Shown piece by piece: positions 1-6,981 of a DNA stretch of 10,474 nt; the first letter of the stretch is position 1, and each line of letters starts with the position of its first letter. A program made the translations under genes and the position numbers. Under the pieces are notes generated by a model that did no database searches, had not been told where the DNA came from, and saw only the letters and a program-made list of their open reading frames with translations. The DNA comes from Bremia lactucae (Eukaryota > Oomycota > Peronosporomycetes > Peronosporales > Peronosporaceae), in the NCBI RefSeq assembly GCF_004359215.1, contig NW_027152115.1:1-10474 (forward strand). Direction: 5' to 3'.

Positions 1-153
1 TAATAGAGCTAATGTCTTGTTGCATCAAAATTTCCGAATTTGGTAATACTGGAGCTACTGAAGTCAAAATTAATAAAGATAAAGCTTTGGAATATCTTTA
101 ATTGTTTTGTCTCGTAGAAAATAATACTTATGTACCAAAACACCCCCGTTACA
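1..153 (-). repeat. 3' LTR of the element, partial (cut by window edge)
   Basis: Bases 1-82 match the right LTR from 7303 on at about 85% by hand count, including a shared run ending in TTAATAAAGAT. The inner end reads CCCCCGTTACA at 143-153, the inverted complement of TGTAACGGGG, which begins the right LTR on the plus strand at 6982. This gives the terminal inverted repeat expected of LTRs. Because the element is on the minus strand, this left copy is the downstream LTR. About 320 bp of it lie outside the window. Bases 83-140 align poorly with the right copy, which carries an extra AT-rich stretch. Confidence 0.88.
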
Positions 154-166
154 TCACCGCCTACTT
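154..166 (-). other. Candidate polypurine tract next to 3' LTR
   Basis: Read on the minus strand, AAGTAGGCGGTGA abuts the LTR start. It is 11 of 13 purines and lies where plus-strand priming occurs in LTR elements. It is short and imperfect, so the call rests mainly on position. Confidence 0.4.
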
Positions 167-216
167 AGGGACTGATGTCGGGTGACATGAAATAATATTA
201 TGTCTTTCCCTGTAAT

Positions 217-262
217 TTTGCATTATTGAATTAATCAGAATACCGATTCTTTGCATTATTGA
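217..262 (+). repeat. Direct repeat TTTGCATTATTGA before the antisense ORF
   Basis: The 13-mer TTTGCATTATTGA occurs at 217-229 and again at 250-262, a period of 33 bp, in AT-rich DNA just before the ATG at 280. The CATTATT core is reminiscent of an oomycete pyrimidine-rich initiator (CAYTYY), but the match is imperfect. It could be promoter sequence for the antisense ORF or a chance duplication. Confidence 0.4.
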
Positions 263-279
263 TTTTGGTTAAAATCAAC

Positions 280-1439
280 ATGGCGACAAATAAGTCTGTG
301 CGCGTTGCCCGTGAGGCCGCAAAGTTGGCAGCTGCACGGATCAGTGCAGCTGTTGGTAATGAAAATGTTTCAGTATACGCAAATGGTCTACTGTGGGGAA
401 TACATCATCTCCTACTCCAAATGGGTGACTGCAATATGTCATCTGATGATGACATTGCAGGTGACGGGAAAAAGTCACCTGCTACACCAACTGTAGGCGA
501 CTGGTCTATTTCACCGACATTGCCCGACTCAGTGGCAACTGTAAAGGCCGCCAGAAACCCGGGGCTGAGACCGTTAAACCTTTGGGTTCTTACGTGACAA
601 CTAGAGAGGTGATGACGAAGTTGTTCGACTCGTCGGACCTCTTTGATGGGGTGTCATCTGATGACGTTTCCGTTGGCGATGATCACTCTCGTTAGTATGA
701 GTCATTAGGAACTAAGTGGCTGTGAAGGGAAGAGTGCTGCTGGTGGTGCTATTTTTTGTTGCATCACCAGGAAAGTAGTATTTCTAGGAATCGCTCCAGG
801 GCTAACTTAACGTTAACGTTAACATGAGCCAGGAGGAGAGGGACCGCAATACGTTGCGATTTGCTCCTGAAAAGAGGCCTTGGTAGCCCTATAGGGATAA
901 CCTGAATCATTGGTTCGGTATGACCAACGATCGAAATCGTGTTCCGTTATTCAGATCATCCAGGCTTCACAAACCTGGTGATGATGAGACGGAATTCTTC
1001 ATCGATGCTTTTTCCGGCATCGTGGTACTCTTATAAGTGAGCAAAGGATGTCAAACCTTGTTCCAAGCTTGGATAGCCTTTGTACAGAATGTACATAACA
1101 TAGGCCGTGAGGTGTGGCTTCACAAGCTACCTGCTTTCCGTGATCGGTTCGAGAAATGGACCGTGGTAAGTGCTCGCTATAAGTTGCAATGATTGTCTAG
1201 AGAGGCAGAAGCTCGTGGAGGGCCAATGCTGTTTTAAGGGTGCAAGTCATGCTCCTAAGGAAGCATATTACCTTAAAGATCCTCATTGGAGGACGCTCAT
1301 CTCTTACGAGTTGCGTCAAGGGATTGAAAACCTCCAATCCTTTTAAGAGTGCGGGAGCGCTCGTTTTCCGATGGGCCTTCTGTCGAGGAGGATGGGTCTC
1401 GTGGTACTACAAGACGAGATCCGAAATATCCAAAATTAG
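280..1439 (+). pseudogene. Antisense ORF remnant inside the retrotransposon, family unknown
   Basis: A plus-strand coding remnant lies between the pol chromodomain and the left LTR, opposite to gag-pol. It starts at ATG 280 in a good context (AACATGG) with an Ala/Arg/Lys-rich head (MATNKSVRVAREAAKLAAAR), followed by a Ser/Asp-rich stretch. Frames shift near 597 and again before ATG 824. From 824 one frame runs to about 1225, broken only by TAG 884 and a few later stops, with motifs such as MTNDRNRVPLFRSSRLHKPG and VWLHKLPAFRDRFEKW. It then shifts to the 1344 frame (KEAYYLKDPHWRTLISYELR) and ends at TAG 1437. Four coding pieces follow one another on one strand with protein-like composition, about 385 codons in all. 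I do not recognise a domain. It might be an element-encoded accessory protein or a captured host gene. Antisense ORFs at this place are known in some plant Ty3/Gypsy elements. Confidence 0.6.
807..822. repeat. Short TTAACG tandem repeat
   Basis: TTAACGTTAACGTTAA is about 2.7 copies of a 6-bp unit and is also palindromic. It lies just before the internal ATG at 824 of the antisense remnant, in its Asn/Leu/Thr-coding frame. No function is evident. Confidence 0.5.
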
Positions 1440-1559
1440 TTGGGAACGAGGCTCTCAACTATCATGCGAGGTTGGGTACCCTCGCCAACAAACGAGATAA
1501 ATCGTTCGAACACCCTTTGCCTCACGGTAGTTCAAGAAACTTTCAATAAGAAGGCGCTT
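1434..1559 (-). other. Chromodomain at pol C-terminus (stop at the conserved Trp)
   Basis: The minus strand encodes 42 codons in one frame with the chromodomain core: KRLLIESFLNYRE, then YLVCWRGYPTSHDS, then a stop, then EPRSQLI. The pattern YLVxWxGYP followed by W-E-P is the chromodomain signature. In chromoviruses it follows the integrase and is thought to steer insertion towards modified histones. The Trp before Glu-Pro is replaced by TGA (1455-1457). The plus-strand open frames over this stretch are shadows. Confidence 0.88.
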
Positions 1560-1977
1560 CTCACCACCTAAATCCCTAAATGGATATGGAGGGGGAGAAA
1601 AGCTCGGGCTCGCCTCGTTTGACGAACCCGAATCAACTTAGTGATTTGGACACACCCTTTCTATTTGAGGGGTGGACATTGATCTCTAATGCTTCCCGTG
1701 AGTAGTTGAGAGATTGTGCGCAGGTTGCGACTGATTAACTGGTGAACAAAAGGCCCATGAGTCCCTTCCAAAACAAGCCGGTGACAGTTCGTCAAAAATC
1801 TCATTCTTGGAAAAAAGAGTGGATCGTCTGGTTTAAAGAATATCAAACTCTACTCCGAGACAATAAGATTTTGGCTTGGAACGATCATGCTTTGGCGGAT
1901 GCCCTAGATCGTTCCGGTGCAGCCCGGAATAGGAAGCAGCCTCGTACTGATTACACGGGCGGAGACGCTTAACATAA

Positions 1978-2115
1978 ACATAGGATGCGTACGCATACTT
2001 CGAGGCAGCTCGATCTTGTACGCATTGCCTTGGCGATGTCGTGCTTGAAACGGGCCGATATATTGGGCAGTATTTTTTTACTACCCATTGTCACTACATG
2101 TTTGATAAGTTTATT
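1978..2115 (-). other. Integrase C-terminal GPY/F module
   Basis: On the minus strand KKILPQYIGPFQARHRQGNA is followed by YKIELPRSMRTHP. The IGPF motif (2042-2062) plus Y-x-hydrophobic-x-LP and xxxHPxF is the Ty3/Gypsy GPY/F module just before the chromodomain linker. It contributes to DNA binding and multimerisation of integrase. The reading stays open for about 45 codons. Between it and the chromodomain (1560-1977) lies the usual variable Pro/Ser-rich linker, here with several stops, ending in the motif FSPPPYP. Confidence 0.85.
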
Positions 2116-2470
2116 GTAGACGGTAGAACTAGGTCATTAACATCAAATGCAAGTATGATTACTCTTCCATTTTTTTCAGAGTTCCGTTTCTGTCGGTCCA
2201 CAGCATCAGCGGTGGAATCCTGTACGAAAAGGACCACTGCTTCTCAAGCCAATGGGAAACGGTTTCATTTTTGTTTCCAGTGCGACCGGCTCGCACTGCG
2301 GAAGTATCCATCTCTCCAATATTGAGTGTATTATTATTCTCATTAATAATATTGTTATCGATGCTAAAATTTTCAGCAGCGTTGTCAAAGTCAGTAATAG
2401 CGTTATTGTTATCACTGAGTTTTTCCACTTTCAATTAATAAATCAGCATGGGTATCCTTCGCATTGACCT
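2116..2470 (-). other. Asn/Asp-rich linker within integrase C-terminal region
   Basis: An open minus-strand frame between the integrase core and the GPY/F module, about 90 codons from 2434 to 2159, is rich in Asn, Asp and Ile (SDNNNAITDFDNAAENF and NENNNTLNIGEMD). The DNA is built on AAT/AAC-type repeats. Acidic low-complexity linkers at this place are common in oomycete Gypsy elements as far as I recall. The long open frame here is probably a product of composition and not selection. Confidence 0.55.
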
Positions 2471-2499
2471 TAGTGCTAATGCGTGATGAGCAAAACTAG

Positions 2500-3495
2500 A
2501 AGGTTCTTTGCTCGAGCGAGTCCCCCCCCCTTGAATAAGCGTCACTCTCAAGCAAGGTGGGTATACGTGGGTGGCGTAAACCATTCACGAGAAACGGTGT
2601 ATGCTTCGTAGAAGCATGCACTGAATCGTGGCAAAACTCGCTCAAACTCTTAAAAGTGTAGACGGAATCGTGAAGTATTTCTTCGAGGATACGGTTTGCA
2701 CGCTCCGTCTGATCACCTGTTTAGGATGATCGGATTTGACATTTTTAATTGTGTTCCGAGTGATTTGATCCAGATTGCCAAAATTCCCTCGTGAATCTCG
2801 GGTCTCAATCTGAGACCAGTTCGCGGGGTAACTTAGGGGAGTCGAAATATCTTGTAAATGAAAACACGAGCACAGCTTTCGGCTATGATCGACACCGGGA
2901 CTGCAGCAAGATGCACCATTTTGCCGAAACGATCAACAAAAACAAGAATACCATTATTCTTATGTTTGTCGTCAGGAAAACTCGAAGATGAAGTCCATGG
3001 ATACAGACTGGAACAGGCAGAGGTTGTGATGGAGCACGGGATGATGCACTGTGCTTCATCCGTTGACAGACTTCGCAAGCACAAATGTACTTGCGAACGA
3101 AATCATACTGGCGTGGTCAGTAGAAGACGCGACTTATCGTGAGATAGGTCTTCTCACGTCCACGATGACTACTATTGGTGCAGCGTGGCACTCATAAAAT
3201 GATGCGTAAGAACCCAATTCATTATAGATGGGGATAACGACACGAGCTGTGTCGCCAACAATGGCTGTGTAATATAAAAACCCATTGCCTGTTGTGTATC
3301 GATCTGCTGAGGATGTATACAATTTTGACAATTCTTATAAGGATTGTTGAATGGATTTCTGAGGTAATTCATCAACACTTTGAGAGCCCTATCTTCTTGA
3401 TAAGCTCTTCTAACGTCGTCGAGTAATGTTGACGACGGAACACATATTGTTGCAATAGTGATTTTATGCTCTGTTGAATTGCACAGCCGGGTCAA
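2500..3495 (-). other. Integrase zinc-binding region and catalytic core, broken
   Basis: The integrase starts downstream of RNase H with a linker rich in E, D and R (RRAYQEDRALKVLMNY) and the Ty3-type zinc-binding region, seen in two frames: YECH, then HRGREKTYL and CACEVCQRMK. The catalytic core follows: SVSMDFIF with the first Asp codon at 2993-2995, KNNGILVFVDRFGKMVHLAA, VSD-stop-DPRFTREFW with the second Asp at 2808-2810, and DQTERANRILEE with the Glu at 2703-2705. All three D,D,E residues survive although the reading frame changes several times and a TGA (2805-2807) sits right after the second Asp. The tail (HASTKHTPFLVNGLRHPR) is also typical. A run of nine C at 2522-2530 may mark one more frame change. 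Confidence 0.92.
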
Positions 3496-3497
3496 AA

Positions 3498-3692
3498 TCG
3501 GCCGGCGCGAAAGTGCATCAGCGCCGACGTAAAGTGGTCCTGGTTTCTACTCCACGAAGAAGTAATACTCCGTGAAGAAAGACAAATATCTAATTTTTTG
3601 CGAGAGTTGTGGACAGTTAACGGCCGTGCGTAACGACGCATGGACAGTATATACAATAAACGATCTATTTCCTAAGCGATATCTGAAAGTCT
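3498..3692 (-). other. RNase H C-terminal remnant, catalytic Asp lost
   Basis: The minus strand reads GNRSFIVYTVHASLRTAVN, then LSFFTEYYFFVE, a stop, then GADALSRRP. This is the C-terminal half of Ty3-type RNase H, which normally has YTDHxSL; here the Asp is Val (codon 3645-3643, GTC). The ADALSRRP end leads into integrase as usual. The N-terminal half with the other acidic residues is missing: the sequence passes from the RT thumb (PEKIKVI, then VPIDVKRL) straight into FRYRLGNR near 3680-3697. An internal deletion of roughly a hundred or more codons is inferred from family architecture. Confidence 0.88.
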
Positions 3693-3759
3693 CTTTACAT
3701 CGATTGGCACACGCTAATCGGTGATCACCTTTATCTTTTCTGGATCCGTGGGTACACCG

Positions 3760-4520
3760 TGCTTTTCCACGATGCACCCAAGAAGTGGTATTTTCCCCTT
3801 GCAGCGAACATACACTTGTTAAGATTTGCATAAAATTTGAGCTTACGCATAAGTGTAAGAACCTTTCGGACGTGGGTACGATGTAGTTCAACATCCGATT
3901 TCATGTTCATGGCTCTGCTATGAACGAAGACGTCATCAAATTAGCTCGGTGCAAAATCTTGCACCGATCTCAGCAGACTGGTTACACATCTGTTAAATGT
4001 TGCAGGGAGATTGCTAAGAACCTGTGGCATGACTAGCCACTCCCATAGCATACCGCTTGGGGTGCTTACTGCTATGAACAGGATATCTTATTGACGCATA
4101 AGGGTCTGATAGAATACATTCATCAGATCCATTAACGAAAAGATAATATTCTTTGACGTATCATCAATGATTACGTTTTTTCGTGGTATCGGCGTTTGAG
4201 CCGGTACGTTGCTGCGGTCAATTCAGTGAGCCCAGGCACAATCCGCCACCCTCGTGTTGCTTTACGCAAGCAGAAGTTCGGAGAGCTATGTGGGAAGGTT
4301 GACCTTACATGACCCGCTGCTAAGCGATCGGCAAAGAGCTTATGGATCGCTATTACTTGTTCGCGAGGCAATGGCCATTGCTTCATCACACAGTATATCG
4401 AACCTGGGTCAATATTGACTTCGTGTCCAGTGCTTTTGCCCCTCGGCAACTCATACGCTACTAATTCAGGGAAGACATCCTTAAATATTATAAAGGATTT
4501 GTATAGATGGTTTGTGTTCA
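3760..4520 (-). other. Reverse transcriptase domain, broken
   Basis: RT copies the element RNA into cDNA. Visible motifs in order are FKDVFPEL at the start, QWPLPREQV, HSSPNFCLRKATRGWRIV, then after a frameshift near 4210 FSLMDLMNVFYQ (motif A, Asp codon 4127-4129), STPSGMLWEWLVMPQ and ATFNRCV (motif B), and the motif C core FDDVFVHSR. The residue before FDD is a stop (TAA, 3941-3943) where an aromatic residue is expected. A second stop follows motif A at 4088-4090. The palm ends with VRKVLTLMRKLKFYANLNKC. The 161-codon open frame 4656-4171 covers the RT N-terminus. Confidence 0.93.
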
Positions 4521-4659
4521 AAGCCTCCGAGGGCTTCGACATAAAACGATAAATTCTACTCTTCATCGAGAACACTTTTGTTCGATGGGCTGCTGAAAAT
4601 CCGTTCGCTCCCAAGAAGTACTGTTCCCGACCGAATATCGGCCACGTAGTTGTCATCTG

Positions 4660-5409
4660 TTACAAGAAGCAGATCTGCTTGACCTTTCCACTACGCAGAT
4701 CACACACAAACGGTATGGGCTCAACCGTTGGCAATTGATATATCTCCGAAGTCAACTTCGTAAGTGCTATAGAACAAGTGTATTAGCGCCTACACTGGAT
4801 TCATTGTTTAATTAGAAATTTATTGTCTCAGTTTTCTCTTTAGAACTTATTTCCAGAGGTACCTGGGAGTCTTTGAGCACAAGTTTCCGGGGACTTATTC
4901 CAACATAATCTACTTGGGGAGTATTCTCCCTAACTGCCTCTAGCTGTGGTTGTGCTACCAGATCGAGATCATCTACAATCGACTCTCCGGTCGATCTAGG
5001 GTTTTCGCTGTCTCTTAAAGACGCGCGTATTAAACATTCTTGGATGTTGCTTTCCAAGCAAGCATCCTTGTTTCGTACCACTTAACTTATACGAGTGGTC
5101 GACTTCGACGCTGCCTGTACTTATACACAGCCGTCGTAACTATGTCGACGTCACTACGGTGGACCTATGACGCTGCTGGTGCTTGTGCACAGCCGTCGGG
5201 ACCAAACTCCACAGTGTGTTGGGTATTCACACTGAGGTCTTGTGCGGTCATGCTTACGACTGACCCACAAGTGAGGCTATCGCACTCACTCGTAGGACAT
5301 CCGCACGCTTGTGAACGCTCCAAGACGTTAATCAGTTGGCCATCTGATAAACAAGAGACAGGAATCGTCACGACTTGATGCTGCAATTTATACATTGCAA
5401 GAAGTTGCT
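4660..5409 (-). other. Protease-to-RT linker with decayed coding pieces
   Basis: Between the protease remnant and RT about 750 bp show no recognisable catalytic motif. Two open minus-strand stretches (5416-5165 and 5081-4812) have Gln/Ser/Glu-rich composition, as expected for the variable connector of Gypsy polyproteins. Nearer RT a hydrophobic run (TVEPIPFVCDLRSGKVKQIC) precedes the ATG at 4656. Confidence that this is pol-derived rests on position. Confidence 0.5.
5095..5198. repeat. Imperfect direct repeat, 62-bp period
   Basis: The 30-mers at 5107-5136 and 5169-5198 agree at 25 of 30 positions. Both start GACGCTGC and end CACAGCCGTCG, and similarity extends a little to the left (GGTSGAC). 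It lies in the variable protease-RT linker and is probably a local tandem duplication. Confidence 0.6.
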
Positions 5410-5512
5410 GAGCCATGGTAATCTTCGGATGACATCAAAGTTATCTAAATCTAGGACGATAAAATCATCATCGTACTATCTACCCTTTAACGTGTATTGA
5501 AAATCAACTTCA
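5410..5512 (-). other. Retropepsin C-terminal remnant; active-site half missing
   Basis: The minus strand encodes DDDFIVLDLDNFDVIRRLPW (5472-5410). This matches the C-terminal strand pattern of retroviral-type aspartic proteases (F-hydrophobic-V-hydrophobic-D...YDVILGxPWL). The usual I-L-G is replaced by I-R-R. The N-terminal half with the D-S/T-G active site should lie between this and the zinc knuckle at 5532, but there is only about 60 bp there, so it has been deleted. Confidence 0.75.
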
Positions 5513-5531
5513 CGTTTATTTACTGTCACAG

Positions 5532-5573
5532 ACACTCATAGGCGCAGTGGCCAGTCCTTTGACAACGTTTTCT
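5532..5573 (-). other. Nucleocapsid zinc knuckle, first Cys replaced by Arg
   Basis: The minus strand gives RKRCQRTGHCAYEC. Spacing C-x2-C-x4-H-x4-C is kept, but the first Cys position is Arg, so the CCHC zinc site would not form normally. It sits at the Gag C-terminus, as expected for RNA binding. Confidence 0.78.
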
Positions 5574-6040
5574 TTTTTGTAATCGTTTGTAACTTGAAGA
5601 GCGAGGTCTCGCTCTCTACATACAAGAGATCCGTGGGTTCTGGACCCCCTTATTCTAGTCGTCTCGGCGGACGATAAGCATCAGCGCAGACAAAAGACTG
5701 TTTATGACTGAAGTCCTCCTCTTTCGCTATAGAAACTGCATAGTCGAGCAACCCTAATTTTAGCCAGAACAGGTGGGTCTTTAACTGCAGATACAACTGA
5801 CCAGGTATCGTGTATGTTGGGCATAAGCGTAAATGTCACCCTTGCCCTACTTCAAATCCAGGAGCTCGACTCGAACCCTAAATTCGGCACGTGGCGGCTC
5901 AAATGTTTGTCTGAGCCGGATTTTAAAGACCTCATATGACCCAAAGACTAATGGGTCGTGGAGCTTGAGCCCCAAGGCCCCAAAATTTGGCACGTCCGGC
6001 AAAGTTGAACATGCCAAAAAATCACTTTTATCGCATCTGT

Positions 6041-6454
6041 TAAAACACGCTGTCTTCTGAGCTTGAAAATGGGCTTACGGTCGAGATTGCAAACCGGGAA
6101 GTGAGTTGTATTATGAGTTTCTCTCGATTCTACCGTTATCTCTTTCCTATCATTCGATACGCCCCCTTTCTCACATATGTGGACGACCGTAATATGGTGG
6201 ACGTCACATGTCTGGCAGGACATTGCTGGTGAACCCCAAACACCAGTTCCCAAAGGCTTGAATTTTATTGTTGCCGTGTATCGAACCGGTGACCTGTGGA
6301 ATGGCACTGCCATGACTTTTAGACTGAGCTACCGCGCATGATTTTTTCACACACTATTATCCTATAAATTTTAACAAATGATCGTTTTACTTTCATGTAT
6401 ATATATATATCCCTAAACATGCATACGAATAAAGCGCGAAACTTTCGGTGTACA
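6041..6454 (-). mobile_element. Insertion in gag with tRNA-like promoter boxes, probable SINE
   Basis: Gag coding sequence stops at about 6455 and resumes at about 6040. The 414 bp between have no Gag similarity. On the minus strand, 6338-6267 look tRNA-derived: TGCGCGG, then an A-box-like TAGCTCAGTCTA (6331-6320), TTCCACAGGTCACC, and a B-box-like GGTTCGATACA (6287-6277). The cloverleaf does not close (acceptor and T stems mispaired), so it is not a working tRNA. A tRNA head on a few hundred bp of unrelated sequence is the layout of a SINE, known from Phytophthora. The head is not at the edge: 116 bp of AT-rich DNA lie between it and the right junction. The flanks (6020-6040 and 6455-6475) agree at only 13 of 21 positions, though both encode the same short Gag stretch. 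Confidence 0.5.
6398..6410. repeat. (TA)n microsatellite
   Basis: Thirteen bases of alternating T and A lie inside the gag insertion, between the tRNA-like head and the right junction. Such simple repeats often form from retroposon tails. Confidence 0.7.
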
Positions 6455-6963
6455 CATCAATCTAACAGCATCATTACTGATACGGCGAGCTTCTATGGCG
6501 TCGTCGAATTCGACGAACCATCAAATAATCGCTTTCGACAACCTTAAACTTAGAGATTGCTATCTTGAAGCTTTCGGGTCGACGCGGAAACGTCGGCTCA
6601 TTAGCAGCATTTACTTGCTGCTGTCTCAACATTTCCAATTTTTGAGCACCCTGATCTCTCAACACCTCCGCGTGCTGATAAGCAGGTGAAGCAAGGCTAT
6701 CTTTTCCTAAGTTCCGTCGAGTTTATGTTGTACTAACTCGGCTATGGCCGCATGTAGTTCATCTCTGTTCAGAGTGAACAGCATGGCGCAAACGGCTGGC
6801 CCGCCTTCGACCGAACTCATGCGTTCGATCGCTCTCCATTCAAGGTCCTTAACTGAGTAAACCCTTACGCGTGGTGTGGTAGACTTCTTGAGGAGCTAAA
6901 GCTCCCTCCTTCATCATCCAACATGTTCATGCTTAATGGAACGTGCGTAGGTCGTTGAATGGA

Positions 6964-6979
6964 CTACGAAGTGCCACCA
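6964..6979 (-). promoter_or_regulatory. Primer-binding site
   Basis: On the minus strand the 5' LTR ends CCCCGTTACA, then two bases, then TGGTGGCACTTCGTAG. It starts with TGG, complementary to the universal tRNA CCA end. On the plus strand it reads ...GTGCCACCA, like a tRNA 3' end. Its place just inside the LTR fixes the element as minus-strand. The primer tRNA is not identified. The stretch 6821-6963 between it and gag is an untranslated leader with no other feature seen. Confidence 0.7.
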
Positions 6980-6981
6980 GG

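Larger units (their letters stand above)
1340..5512 (-). pseudogene. pol: pol remnant (PR-RT-RNaseH-IN-chromodomain), Ty3/Gypsy type
   Basis: This polyprotein would supply protease, reverse transcriptase with RNase H, and integrase for cDNA synthesis and insertion. Read from 5512 down to 1340, the pieces in order are the protease C-terminal half, a variable linker, RT, the RNase H C-terminus, the integrase zinc region and D,D,E core, an Asn-rich linker, the GPY/F module and the chromodomain. Each is listed separately. The reading frame changes at least at about 4210, 3840, 3500, 3160, 3030 and 2770. In-frame stops include 4088-4090, 3941-3943, 2805-2807 and 1455-1457. The protease active-site half and the RT-RNase H connection are missing. 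No functional enzyme can be made. The original C-terminus is uncertain; the reading continues weakly past a stop at 1407-1409 towards 1340 and there meets the antisense ORF. Confidence 0.92.
5526..6820 (-). pseudogene. gag: gag remnant (capsid and nucleocapsid), interrupted
   Basis: Gag forms the particle that packages element RNA. The first plausible ATG is at 6820 (MSSVEGGPAVCAMLFTLNRD). The frame hits TAG after about 37 codons, then shifts to EVLRDQGAQKLEMLRQQQ and RRPESFKIAISKFKVVE. It shifts again near 6520 to WFVEFDDAIEARRISNDA, the W-F-x-E-x-D-D pattern of Ty3-type capsids. After a 414-bp insertion the reading resumes with GALGLKLHDPLVFGSYEVF, RLRQTFEPPRAEFRVRVELL and DIYAYAQHTRYL, typical of the capsid second half (F-x-P-x-x-x-E...L-x-Q-x-x-x-v-x-x-Y). 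It ends in a zinc knuckle at 5532-5573 and TGA at 5526. In related elements gag and pol may be one ORF; this copy is too broken to tell. Confidence 0.88.

Noticed and set aside
280..1439. Gag of a second retrotransposon inserted in plus orientation
   Set aside because: Considered because it sits next to an LTR in plus orientation, but the true Gag with capsid motifs and zinc knuckle is on the minus strand near the right LTR, and no plus-strand pol, second LTR pair or zinc knuckle accompanies this remnant.
1240..1549. Open plus-strand frames (86 and 66 codons) opposite the chromodomain
   Set aside because: From 1434 on the minus strand encodes a clear chromodomain, so the frames there are shadows. 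Only the part up to 1439 in the 1344 frame is credited to the antisense remnant.
1580..1972. Plus-strand frame of about 131 codons with only two stops, seemingly a further antisense gene
   Set aside because: The minus strand here is the Pro/Ser-rich pol linker between the GPY/F module and the chromodomain, which explains it; the plus-strand product has no coherent motif.
2041..2467. Plus-strand frames of 94 and 71 codons
   Set aside because: Opposite to the integrase C-terminal region; low-complexity composition keeps both strands open.
2791..3142. Plus-strand frames of 66 and 94 codons
   Set aside because: They lie opposite the integrase core, whose D,D,E motifs read on the minus strand.
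5040..5378. Plus-strand frame of 112 codons with Cys and Ser
   Set aside because: Overlaps two minus-strand pol linker frames and the 62-bp repeat; no recognisable domain.
5948..6313. Minus-strand frame of 121 codons with Cys/His residues resembling a zinc finger
   Set aside because: It crosses the SINE-like insertion and the gag junction, so it is a chance fusion; the true zinc knuckle is at 5532-5573.
6267..6338. Functional tRNA gene
   Set aside because: A- and B-box-like motifs are present, but acceptor and T stems do not pair and the D stem is incomplete.
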